Shown here: in pieces, positions 23,781-33,249 of the stretch
Numbering within the stretch: the first letter of the stretch is position 1
Layout: each line of letters starts with the position of its first letter
Notes under the pieces: generated by a model
The model's input: only the letters and a program-made list of their open reading frames with translations
What the model was told of the DNA's origin: nothing
Database searches by the model: none
Program-made: the position numbers and the translations under genes
From: Stomoxys calcitrans
Taxonomy: Eukaryota > Arthropoda > Insecta > Diptera > Muscidae
Direction of reading: 5' to 3'
DNA length: 64,000 bases
Assembly (NCBI RefSeq): GCF_963082655.1
Contig: NC_081552.1
Location: 127,009,494-127,073,493, forward strand

Positions 23781-24150
23781 GCTTCTACTCTCAAATACCT
23801 CTTATTTAAAGCCCACGTTGCAATGGTCAGCAAAAGTTCTGCTTGGAGGTGTGGACTCCCAGAGACTTGGTCCCAAAATTGAAAGTCAATTTCGTACTCC
23901 ACTACCAAACACATTTCATTTAAGATCCATATTGCCATGGTCGGTAAATATGTCTGATTTGTGGGGTTTTTTGGGGGAGTGGTGATCCCCGAAACACTTA
24001 GTCAGACAATCGGATATCAAATTCGTTTTTTACTTTTAAATACTTTTAATTTGAAAGCCATACTGAAAGTGTGCAAACAAAATTTCGCTTAAAACGTCCT
24101 ACCCATCTTCGTAATCTGTTTTTTTTTTTTTTGAAAGTTAGGGTTAAGGG
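23781..24150 (+). repeat. Family A fragment flanking E1
   Basis: CTCAAATACCTCTTATTTAAAGCCCACGTTGCAATGGTCAG and following units are A internal repeats, ending at AATCTG, a T run and GAAAGTTAGGG. E1 is therefore probably inserted in an A element. Confidence 0.6.
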
Positions 24151-24592
24151 CTCTATTACACGGTATGTAGATGTTTTATGACATGTCAAATTTAGCACAT
24201 GTAGAGTGTTTATGTCGTGTGATACAAATTAAACTGACATATGCAAATCACTTTTCAAAATAGCACATGTATTTTTTCCATGCTCAATGCCTTCTGACGG
24301 AACGTTAAGAAATTAGATGTTTTTGTTGTCTGTGGAAAGAAACCAACCCCAAATTAAGTTGTTTTTACAAATTTATGATTTAACCAGCTTCCTTACAACT
24401 TAAACAATTATTACGTATAAAAAATTAGCTTCAGCTAAAATTTTTAGGTTATGGCATAAGAAAATAACATGCAGGTGTGATACCAAAAATGATGAGTCGT
24501 ATGTAAATCCACAATTTTGACAAACATTTTCAATAACTTGTGAATACATAAAGTGACATGTTATAAGAAATCTACATGAAGTGTAATAGCGG
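24151..24592. mobile_element. Unclassified TIR element (~440 bp)
   Basis: The left end CTCTATTACACGGTATGTAGATGTTTTATGACATGTC and the inverse of the right end, CGCTATTACACTTCATGTAGATTTCTTATAACATGTC, match over ~37 bp with few differences. No coding capacity is visible. I cannot assign a superfamily and see no certain target duplication. Confidence 0.6.
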
Positions 24593-24654
24593 GGAGCGTC
24601 AAATAGGACCGCAAACAACCGCAACGAAATTGCTATATTTTTCTAATTTTTCTG

Positions 24655-26215
24655 TATTCAAAGGACCGATAGGTTGTCATAACAATTAGCGCCATCTTTC
24701 TTTCTATCTTTAATTGGCTATGACAGAATGTTTGCGTCACTAGCCGAACGTAGAATAGCGTTCCATGCGCCTTGTTCTTCTGCGCTCATTCTAAAATCTC
24801 TGACACCAAGTTTCGAGGTGTCTCTCACCACTTGATCTTTCCATTGGGCTTTTGGGCTTCCTGGTTTACTGGAGCTTCTTCATCCATTCTGACAATATGA
24901 CCTAGCCAACACAACCGTTGTATTTTGATAAGTGTAGCGATGCTATCGTCGTCATACAGATCATAGAGCTCGTGGTTCATACGACGACTATATTCTCTAT
25001 TAACGCAAACTGGTCCATATATTTTCCGAAGAACCTTTCTCTCAAATACTCTAAGCACCACCTGACCTGCTTTCCCAAGTACTCATGCCTCAAAACCATA
25101 TAACAACACGAGTAGTATCAGTGTCTTTTATAGTGTAATCTTCATCCGTCGAGAGGTGGCCTTGTTTCTAAACTGCTTACTCAATCCAATGTAGCATCTG
25201 TTTACCAGTATTATTCTACGCTTTATGTCAAAACTGCTTTATCTGTAAAACTGTGGTGTCATTCGTTTCAGTCACGGCGGTGCCGAGGTACATTAAGTTG
25301 CTGACCATCTCAAAGTTGTAGTTACCAACTTTCTCCATTTTCTCTATCTGCTCGGTTGTACAAGGCGTTTTTGGGAGTTGAAACCATCCATTTCGTCTGC
25401 AGAGTCTTATTAATTTTGCAGGGATACCAAACTCAGACATGGCTTGAAATACCTTTGAACGTAAAGGAGTATCGAAGGCGGCTTTGTAGTCACCAAAGAG
25501 ATGGTAGGTGTTGATTTGTCCATCTCGGGTCTTTTCCAGGATTTGGCGCAGTGTGAATATTTGGCTCAAGATGGATTTACCAGGTCTAAAGCCGCATTGA
25601 TAGGGCCCAATTATCTCATTGACTTTAGGTTTTAATTTTTCACACAGTACGCTCGAGGGTATCGTGTATGCGATGGGAAGGAGACTTATTCCTCTATAGT
25701 AGACACATTCCGTCTTGTCTCCTTTCTTGTGTACGGGACATAGTATGGTGAGGTTCCAATCATCGGGTATGTATTCTTCTGGCCAGATTGCGCAGAAAAG
25801 CTGATGCATACGCTTTATCAGCGTGTCGTCTCCGGTCTTAAATGGAGGAGGCTTCCGGTACCCAAAAACAGATTTCGCAGAATTTTCCATGATGTGGGCA
25901 ATAGTTTGCAAGTGCACCATTCTACCATCGGAACAAGGAGTGCTTTCATCTAGCAGTTGGGTCAGTGGAGTGGAGTATGCCGCTGCTATCTGTTGTGTAT
26001 GCAGCTTCCGTGCAGTGCCAGATCGTACTTTCCTCGCCATGTTCAAATGGGTGCGAACCTTTACTGCAACAAGGTAATGATCCGAATCTATATTCGCTCC
26101 AAGGATCGATCGTACATCTAACACACTGGATGAATGTCTTCTATCTATCACAACGTGATCAATGTGGTTCCTCGTGTTTTGATCGGGTGACAGCCATGTG
26201 CTTTGTAATTATTTT
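24655..26215 (-). mobile_element. RTE-type retrotransposon RTE1, deleted, minus strand
   Basis: On the minus strand: the endonuclease C-terminal third (HIDHVVIDRRHSSSVLDV and NIDSDHYLVAVKVRT, with the Ser-Asp-His motif), a jump to the reverse transcriptase fingers and palm (IPDDWNLTILCPVHKKGD, RGISLLP, CGFRPGKS, DYKAAFDTP), a second jump over the YADD region, then NGWFQLPKTPCT and YLGTAVTETND. The C-terminal WLGHIVRMDEEAPV-type tail lies at 24,825-25,061. No RNase H is present, as expected for RTE. At least two internal deletions and frame changes. Its 5' end stops at the gypsy block. Confidence 0.78.
25228..26151 (-). pseudogene. RTE1 endonuclease-RT fusion frame (307 codons)
   Basis: Longest open frame of RTE1. 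Residues 1-90 are endonuclease; at about residue 105 (KPPPFKTGDD) the frame passes into reverse transcriptase without the linker, and at about residue 250 (RLCRRNGWFQ) it skips motif C. The frame stays open because both deletions happened to preserve phase. No active-site Asp pair remains, so it cannot be catalytic. The mirror sequence in RTE2 (45.3-48.0 kb) shows what is missing. Confidence 0.75.
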
Positions 26216-26246
26216 TGTGTTGGAATCTGAAAATTTTGTCATTTCT

Positions 26247-27700
26247 TTATATAACTTCATATGGTCCATCATGTGAGGGTTGCAAAGGTTTCTTGACCGC
26301 ATCGCACCGCAAAAACACGTATTGACACGTCTTCAGTTGATTACTCACGTATTCTCTGTTGCTGGAATAAAGTCCAATGACAAATGGCTTAAGTCCAATG
26401 AATTTATTTCGGAAATTAACAGTCCAGTCTGTGTCATATTGAGTCTGTTTTGCATCAACAACAAGTTCACCTGATAGAGTCAATGTCCATTCATACACCA
26501 TTTCAACAGAAGAAACATTACTATCAGCTACTATCAACACTAGATCTTAAGCCAAGCATAATAAGAGGTAAAGATTCTACCCGATTTGAACCTCCTTGAC
26601 ATCGCAAAGCTGATTTTAATGTACGGTGCATCTTTCAACGAGTCCATTTGCTTGTGGGTGATATGCAGATGTGTGTTTTACTCTTGATCTAAGTAATAGA
26701 GCTAATTTACGAATAAGTCTTCTTTGAAATTGCTTTCCTTGGTCCGTAACTATTTCTTTGGGTACGCCAAATCGAGAAATCCGTGGACTCACAAATGCTG
26801 AAGCAATAGCTTACGCTCTGATATCTTGAAGTGGTACGGTTTCCGTTCACTTTGTGAATCTGTCAATACAGGTTAAAATATACTTATAAACTTGGCATGG
26901 AGTCAATGGACCAACGATATCTATGTGTATGTGTTTGAATCGCTGCGATGGTGATTTGAATTCTCCAAATGGACCTTTGGTATGTAGCTGTAATTTTGAG
27001 CGCAGCCTTTCCATGCAGCTGCTGCACCACCTGATAGAGTCAATGTACATTCATACACCATTTCAACAGAAGAAACATTACTATCAGCTACAACACTAGA
27101 TCTTAAGCCAAGCATAATAAGAGGTAAAGATTCTACCCGATTTGAACCTCCTTGACATCGCAAAGCTGATTTTAATGTACGGTGGATCTTTCAACGAGTC
27201 CATTTGCTTGTGGGTGATATGCAGATGTGTGTTTTACTCTTGATCTAAGTAATAGAGCTAATTTACGAATAAGTCTTCTTTGAAATTGCTTTCCTTGGTC
27301 AGTAACTATTTCTTTGGGTACGCCAAATCGAGAAATCCGTGGACTCACAAATGCTGAAGCAATAGCTTACGCTCTGATATCTTGAAGTGGTACGGTTTCC
27401 GTTCACTTTGTGAATCTGTCAATACAGGTTAAAATATACTTATAAACTTGGCATGGAGTCAATGGACCAACGATATCTATGTGTATGTGTTTGAATCGCT
27501 GCGATGGTGATTTGAATTCTCCAAATGGACCTTTGGTATGTAGCTGTAATTTTGAGCGCAGCCTTTCCATGCAGCTGCTGCACCACTCTGTCACATCCTT
27601 CTTCAAAGACTTCCATATGAAACGCGAACGAATTAAGTCTACTGTGCCTTTAATACCTGGATGCGATAGGTTATGAAGAGTATCAAATACCAATCTTCTG
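26247..27700 (-). pseudogene. Gypsy integrase, left arm, partly duplicated
   Basis: Minus-strand frame 27,403-27,693 holds the His-His/Cys-Cys zinc region (LSHPGIKG...EWCSSCMERL) and the first catalytic Asp (HIDIVGPLTP). The second Asp segment and the C-terminal domain (SGELVVDAKQTQYDTDW, FIGLKPFVIGLYSS, DGPYEVI) follow toward 26,247. A 560-bp segment covering the zinc region to the core is present twice (26,471-27,030 and 27,031-27,586). Integrase inserts the DNA copy into the genome; this one is interrupted by several stops. Confidence 0.8.
26471..27586 (-). repeat. Tandem duplication of 560/556 bp in the left-arm integrase
   Basis: Both units start CTGATAGAGTCAATGT(C/A)CATTCATACACC and end CAGCTGCTGCACCAC. 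The second lacks four bases (CAGCTACTATCAACACT versus CAGCTACAACACT). The right arm has one copy only (about 44,155-44,710). Confidence 0.92.
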
Positions 27701-27749
27701 AAGGACTTCGTAGCATAGGGTCTCGTTGTAGTGCCAGAAGTATCACAGT

Positions 27750-28340
27750 AATTCTAGTGACCATCCTTCTTGATCAACTTTAAGTCAAGGCAATAGGTTT
27801 TGCTGTCTAATAAAGATTTAAATTCGACATCGGAAATTTGCTCCTTTGCCAAAACTGTACAGTCCAAACATTGCGGAGTATTACTGGCTTGTATGCGAGA
27901 CATGGTGTCGGCTACAATGTTGTCTTTTTTCGTGTATATGGCGAATGTCGGTAGTGAATTGCCCAATATAGTCCAGTTGTCTTAGTTGCCTGGGAGATGC
28001 TTTTTCCGGCCTCTGCTTAAATGCCAAAATTAGCGGCTTGCGGTCCGAAAAAATGCAAAATTGTCGACCTTCTAGGAAATATTGAAAATGCTTCAATGTG
28101 GAATAAGCAGTCGTAGGAACTATATTGGTCTGATTCGATATAAGTTTCTTGAAATAAAAACCAAGCAGTTTCTACGCACTATTTATAAATTGTTGTTGTA
28201 CGCCGCCCATAGCATAATCCGAGGCATCATTACATATTGAAGTAAGACCATTCTCACTAGGATAACTTAATAGAACTGCATCGGCTAATTGCTTCTTCCA
28301 TAGTTCGAAAGCTTGCTTCCTTTCTTCGGTCCAATTGACC
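27750..28340 (-). pseudogene. Gypsy RNase H region, left arm
   Basis: The minus strand reads WTEERKQAFELWKKQ, then CNDASDYAMGGVQQQ, a stop, then FLEGRQFCIFSDRKPL, SPRQLRQLDYIGQFTTDI and a chromatin-side stretch ending MSRIQASNTPQ. This is the standard RNase H of Ty3/gypsy pol, which removes RNA from hybrids. It contains stops and frame changes. Confidence 0.78.
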
Positions 28341-28460
28341 CAAGAAAGGAAGCACTATCAATCTTAAGAAGTGTACTTTTGAATTTCTTCCTTCCTTCAT
28401 TCAATTGGACCGAAGAAAGGAAGCACTCCAAAAGTACACTTCTTAAGATTGATAGTGAGT
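28308..28460. repeat. Compound hairpin between RT and RNase H (left arm)
   Basis: GCTTCCTTTCTTCGGTCCAATTGA is inverted as TCAATTGGACCGAAGAAAGGAAGC, and ACTATCAATCTTAAGAAGTG is inverted as CACTTCTTAAGATTGATAGT. The two stems overlap in a ~150-bp stretch. The same structure sits at ~43,277-43,425 in the right arm, so it predates the duplication. Confidence 0.88.
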
Positions 28461-28489
28461 CCGAATATTCATAATTTTTCAAATAATTT

Positions 28490-31004
28490 GCGGATATGTT
28501 GCTTGTGTTCTTTGATGCTGGTGGAAGCTACCACAAGATTTCAATTTACCATCTATTCATTCCCGTCACAAAAAATGGTATTGTTGTGGAATTTATTGAA
28601 ACAATTTTGAATACTGGTTTATGCCAAATTAATAGAATTTTCAACGCTAATGATAAGATGTTGGATTTACTATTTACCACTGAACCTATGCAAACTTCGC
28701 TACAAAGAACAAACGCAATTACTAGTCCAGAGGATGTATTTCATCCTACTATTCAAGTTGATGTCAACCTTTCTACCTCTTTCCTTCGCAAAACACGATT
28801 GTCTAATATTGATAGTATTTATGCTTTTTCGAAAACTGATTACAAAAAACTTAATACTCTTATATCCGAAGTTGATTGGCAAGAATCACTTCCATTAAAT
28901 GATTTGGATGAGTCGATTGTTATATTTTATGATATTCTTAAGGGTTGTATCCAGAAATCCGTTCCTGTTAAATGTAATTTCATTGGTAATGGGCCACCTT
29001 GGAATAATAACAAACTGCGCAACTTGAAGAATAGAAAAAATAAACTATATAAAAAGTATAAGAAAACTGGTACTGCGATGGACTTTTCCAAATACTCTGT
29101 TGTTCGTTCTGAATATAACATCTGCAATAAGATCTCATACAACACTTATTTGTCAAATATAAAAAGTCAACTACAAGTAAACCCTAAGTCTTTTTATAAA
29201 TTTGTAAACTCTAAACGTCGGTCGAATACTTTTCCAAAAGTTTTGAAATTTCGAAGCGGATGATGACCTTTCCATCAGCAATATATTTGCAGACTTCTTT
29301 GCCACTACTTATTCCCGGAAAACAAATAATAAAACTAATGAGCCCCCCTCAAAGCTTCTACGGAAACAGCACGATATCTGTTCCACTACCAACATCTTAT
29401 ACTGTACAGCATTATTTGAGGAATATGAAATGTTCCTACAATCCAGGTCCAGATGGTATCCCTAGCAATATTCTTAAGCACTGCGCAAATTCCCTGTCCG
29501 GTGTTCTCTCAATATTGTTTAATGAATCTTTACGGAAACAATATTTCCCTCCATTATGGAAAAATTCTTTCATTATACCCCTGTTTAAAAGTGGATGTAA
29601 ATCTGCTACCAACTACAGAGGAATCGCAAAGCTTAGCGCTATTCCGAAACTTCTTGAAAAAATCATCACTGACTCACTGTCTCATCAAGTTTCTTCACTG
29701 TTATCACGATATCAGCATGGATTTCGTAAATCATACTCAACTGTAACAAATGTTTTGGAATTAACTACAATTGTAAACGAAGGATTTATAAATCGTTTGC
29801 AAACTGACGTTATATATACTGATTTTAGCAAGGCTTTTGATAAGGTAAATCATAGTCTTCTATTACACAAGCTAGACCTCCTGGGGTTTTCAGACTCGTT
29901 GCTAGCATGGATATCAAATTACCTGTCTAATCGCACCCAAACTGTAAAATTTAATAATTCTGTTTCTAAAACTATTGATGTTTTATCTGGAGTCCCACAA
30001 GGTAGTCATCTTGGGCCTATTTTGTTTTCATTATTTATTAATGATCTACCATCCACTGCCACTTTCTCTCGAGTACTTATGTATGCAGACGATGTTAAAC
30101 TTTTCAAAACCATTCAAAATGACACAGATCAACTGAAACTACAATCCGACCTTGACCGATTATACGATTGGTGTCAACTGAATCTAATGGAATTGAACAT
30201 AAAAAAATGTAAACATATATCGTTTTACAGATTAAATCATTTAACAACAATTTACTCTATAAACGGTTCGCCCCTAGAAACTGTGGAACCGATCATGGAT
30301 CTTGGCTTCTTGTTAGATCAAAGGTTAAACTATAGATCACATATATCTTTGACGATCAATAAAGCCTATGGTTCTTTAGGATTTGTTAAGCGTTGGAGCA
30401 AAGAGTTTGTTGATCCAATCGTCACAAGAAATCTACACACATCCCTTGTTCGACCGATACTGGAGTATGGTTCTATAATATGGTGCCCAAATTATAAAAT
30501 CCACTGCAATTTAATTGAGTCTGTGCAAAAACAGTTCGTGTTATTCTGCTTACGTAGACGTAACTGGACATTTAATACTTTACCATCTTATAAAGAAAGA
30601 TTAAATTTGATCAAATTGCCTTCGTTGGAAAGTCGGCGTACAATGCTGAATGTGAATTTCATGTTAAATATACTAAACGGAAACTTGAAGTCGGAGTTTC
30701 TGTTGGACCACATCTACTTGAACGTGCCGCTGAGACTTTCACGAAATTTTAATCTTCTTCATGTTGAATACTATCGTACGAATTTTGCGAACAATGACCC
30801 ATTTAGGCGTTTATGTGTTGAATTTAACAAATTTTACAATAATATAGATCTGTGCGAAAACAAATATTCTTTAAAGAAAAAGATTATTATTTTGCTGAAT
30901 TCGTAGTTATTAAGCTTAGTTTGTATATATTGTATACAGTCTAGTCTGTAAGGATTATAATATCTATAGACAAATAAATAAAATAAAAAAAAAAAAAAAA
31001 AAAA
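28490..31004 (+). mobile_element. Jockey/CR1-type retrotransposon J1, 5' truncated, nested in gypsy
   Basis: Plus-strand element ending in a poly-A run (30,985-31,004) that abuts the gypsy RT exactly within the codons for its YIDD motif (TATCATCAATATAGACATATAC). It carries the end of the endonuclease and a complete reverse transcriptase without RNase H, as in the Jockey/CR1 group. The 5' end is truncated and no target duplication was found there. Its twin J2 is at 40,694-43,250. Confidence 0.82.
28496..30906 (+). pseudogene. J1 endonuclease end and reverse transcriptase
   Basis: Frame 28,496-29,263 covers the endonuclease C terminus and linker (KNGIVVEFIETILNTG, NDKMLDLLFTTEP, GPPWNNNKLRNLKNRKNKLY). 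Frame 29,260-30,906 (548 codons) holds the full RT palm: SYNPGPDGIPSNIL, NYRGIAKLSAIPKLLEK, FRKSYSTV, YTDFSKAFDKVNHSLL, VPQGSHLGPILFSLFINDLP and MYADDVKLF. The thumb includes RPILEYGSIIWCP. Both catalytic Asp of YADD are intact. An 8-bp deletion at ~29,251 and a 32-bp deletion at ~28,559 are private to this copy; a frame change before the RT is shared with J2. An intact protein would copy its RNA at a nicked target. Confidence 0.85.
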
Positions 31005-31490
31005 TATCATCAATATAGACATATACAAAACCCAAGTCTCTAGCCGGCGTATGGGGTAATTACTGTGGTCTTCTTGATGTCATCTTGTGCCACAGGAATA
31101 TGATGATATGCTTTCACCAAGTTGATTGTGCTGAATATTTTTTTGCCATCGAGAAGAGTGCCGAAGTAGTGGATATGCGGTACGGCGTACCGATCTGGAA
31201 TAGTTTGAGCGTTCAGACCTCGGTAATCACAAATAAATTAAATAAAAAAAAAAAAAAAAAAAAATATCATCAATATAGACATATACAAAACCCAAGTCTC
31301 TAGCCGGCGTATAGGGTAATTACTGTGGTCTTCTTGATGTCATCTTGTGCCACAGGAATATGATGATATGCTTTCACCAAGTTGATTGTGCTGAATATTT
31401 TCTTGCCATCGAGAAGAGTGCCGAAGTAGTGGATATGCGGTACGGCGTACCGATCTGGAATAGTTTGAGCGTTCAGACCTCGGTAATCTC
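30971..31490 (+). repeat. Tandem 260-bp duplication spanning the J1 poly-A / gypsy RT junction
   Basis: AAATATCATCAATATAGACA occurs at 31,002 and again at 31,262, each followed by the same RT sequence to GACCTCGGTAATC. The first unit then passes back into ACAAATAAATTAAATAAAA and a second A run. The right arm has one unit. Confidence 0.9.
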
Positions 31491-31640
31491 CACACGGGAG
31501 CAACTTTCCGTTAGACTTCTTTACCATATAAAGCGGACTAGATCAACTGCTATTCGACAGTCTACATATTCCCAGTTTCACCTTTTCCTCAAATACTTTT
31601 TTCACTATTAACAGATTTTCAGGTGTAAGACGTCTTGGCC
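31020..31640 (-). pseudogene. Gypsy reverse transcriptase N-terminal part, left arm
   Basis: Frame 31,300-31,527 on the minus strand: KKSNGKLLPCGDYRGLNAQ, PDRYAVPHIHYF and GKKIFSTINLVKAYHHIPV, the fingers and motif A region of Ty3/gypsy RT. It stops where J1 interrupts the YIDD box. The Leu-Cys-Gly-Asp-Tyr-Arg motif and the preceding FEEKVKLGI-type stretch fix the family. Confidence 0.82.
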
Positions 31641-32450
31641 TGCATGAAACCTAGATAATTGATGAGAAGTCTGACGTAAATAACGAAAAAGTCATTTACA
31701 GAGGCAATGGAACCTTTACAGCATAGTTTCGAGTTGGATCTATCAAGCTATTGTTCTTAATGTCAATTAGTAGTCCATATTTTCCAAGAAAATCTGATTC
31801 AATAATTGTCTTCTTAATGTTAGCAATAACGAAGTTCTATTTGAACGAACGTTTTAAACCCAAATCACTGGATAGCGTTTTTGTTCCAAATGTTCGAATA
31901 GGTGTTCTATTAGCAGACTGCCTGGAGGTAGCTGGGACTTTGAAAGAATAAACAGTCAAATCGGCTCCCGTGTCCAACAAAAATCTGATTTTCGATTTTA
32001 CATCTCGAACAAACAGGCGACAAATCTCTTGACTACAACCGTCTGTTACCAAGGACGACCACTTAGTTTTTCGAAGCGATGTAATTTGCACAGGGATTCT
32101 CTAGCATCCTCTCTATATCCTCAAGACGGCTGTTAGAAGGTGTAATAGCACACACTTCTGAATCGGCGCAATCGGAAATTTTGTGGCAAGCTTATCCCAG
32201 CTGTCGTCGCTGACGGACAGAATTGCCTTCGTTTGACCGGAAAGACGCTGCATCCAAAGTTGCTTTAAAATCTCATTCGATATCTTACCTTAGGAAAAAT
32301 TTCGCATTGCGCTCAATAAAACGGACGGCTTCATGTCTCTAAGTTCGATTGTCGTCAGGAGTTTTTTCAAACGTTTTTCTTCGGAATCGAAAAAACAGCT
32401 TACCAATTTGTCCTTTAATGTGCACATACATATTTGTATTTGTATTTATT
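31641..32450 (-). pseudogene. Gypsy gag end and protease, left arm
   Basis: Protease on the minus strand: RLFVRDVKSKIRFLLDTGADLTVYSF (frame 31,837-32,091), with the active-site Asp-Thr-Gly. Before it come remains of the gag capsid region (FSDSEEKR-like, LRDMKPSVLLSAMRN, LWMQRLSGQTKAILS). The frame is broken in gag. It cleaves gag-pol in intact elements. The right-arm copy (39,545-40,135) is open over the whole stretch. Confidence 0.75.
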
Positions 32451-32577
32451 TTTATTATGATGATAATACCCATACAAAAGACTAGGTCTTATATAAAGTA
32501 TGGGGAAGGTAATCGCACAGTTTTGATTTGCAACTTAGTTATAAAGAAAAAATTAAGTGATATATTTTAATTTTAAC

Positions 32578-32960
32578 GTTCGTCAACGTTGGGGGTCCGT
32601 TTTTACTATTTCCTTGTTTCTCATAGTTTTTCGGGGGCGGGTTACTGGCCCAGCGCCCCAACCGCATGGGTTTTGTGGGATTGCACATGTATCCCTCGTT
32701 GTGGCGAGCAGCTTGCTCCAAGATCCGACACTAGTCTCCAGCCGTCCCAAACATGGGAACGGACGCTGATGTTGGCCATTGGTTATTTGAAGGCGCCAAT
32801 AACTCGCCTTGTCATCTCGAGTATCATTGGCACTCAGTATTTTATTAAGAGCCAGTGCCACTTGACTCCGAAAATTGCTGCGAATTTCGAAAAACGGAGC
32901 TTTCCACCATCCGCAACCTGTGGACGTGCCCAATCCGTGGACGTGGCCGTGAATCCAATT
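32578..32960 (-). pseudogene. RTE 5' region fragment, minus strand
   Basis: The reverse complement matches 45,000-45,320 of RTE2: GGTTATTTGAAGGCGCCAATA, CGCCACAACGAGGG and CCCATGCGGTTGGGG-type blocks are shared. It starts exactly where the gypsy block ends. Together with RTE1 at 24.7-26.2 kb, this suggests the left gypsy block lies inside one RTE element whose endonuclease was mostly lost. Confidence 0.72.
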
Positions 32961-32984
32961 GAAAACACCCAGTAGATGGTACTT

Positions 32985-33200
32985 ATTTAAATGTTAATGC
33001 TCTTCGCATGGAGTGGCTTATCCCCTATAACAATGGTCATGTGGTTGTTATCTATAAAAGGCAATTTGACTACCTATTAAATAGGCATCATTAAGTCTTT
33101 TTTTAAATCAAATAAAATTGTTATTTAAACGATTTTCTGTGCTAAAAAACTACTTTGTCGGGCTATATATTTTGTGTGGTGGCGATAGTCCTAAGTAGTA
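32985..33200 (+). repeat. Possible solo LTR or LTR-like promoter region
   Basis: TGTTAATGCTCTTCGC opens a stretch with a TATA box (CTATAAAAGG, ~33,052), a polyadenylation signal (AATAAAATT, 33,111) and, after ~190 bp, TTTTGTGTGGTGGCGATAGTCC, reminiscent of an LTR end followed by a primer-binding site. Neither a second LTR nor a target duplication was found. Confidence 0.35.
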
Positions 33201-33249
33201 ATGATTTAAACCACATACAACTTTTAAGCAAAAATTTTTGCCCAGCAGG

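Larger units (their letters stand above)
26228..32577 (-). mobile_element. Left arm of the inverted block: dead Ty3/gypsy with nested Jockey-type element
   Basis: On the minus strand the order is gag, protease, RT start, [J1 insertion on the plus strand], RNase H, integrase. The same block lies in opposite orientation at 38,098-44,958. Reading rightward, identity stops at ATTTTAATTTTAAC (32,577); reading leftward, it stops at TGAAAATTTTGTC (26,228). This arm has two private tandem duplications (560 and 260 bp) and lacks the B element present in the right arm. No LTR is recognisable at either end. Frameshifts and stops make every domain non-functional. Confidence 0.85.

Noticed and set aside
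32583..32975. Overlapping frames of 116-128 codons around 32.6-33.0 kb
   Set aside because: They lie in an RTE 5' region fragment; neither is the RTE frame.
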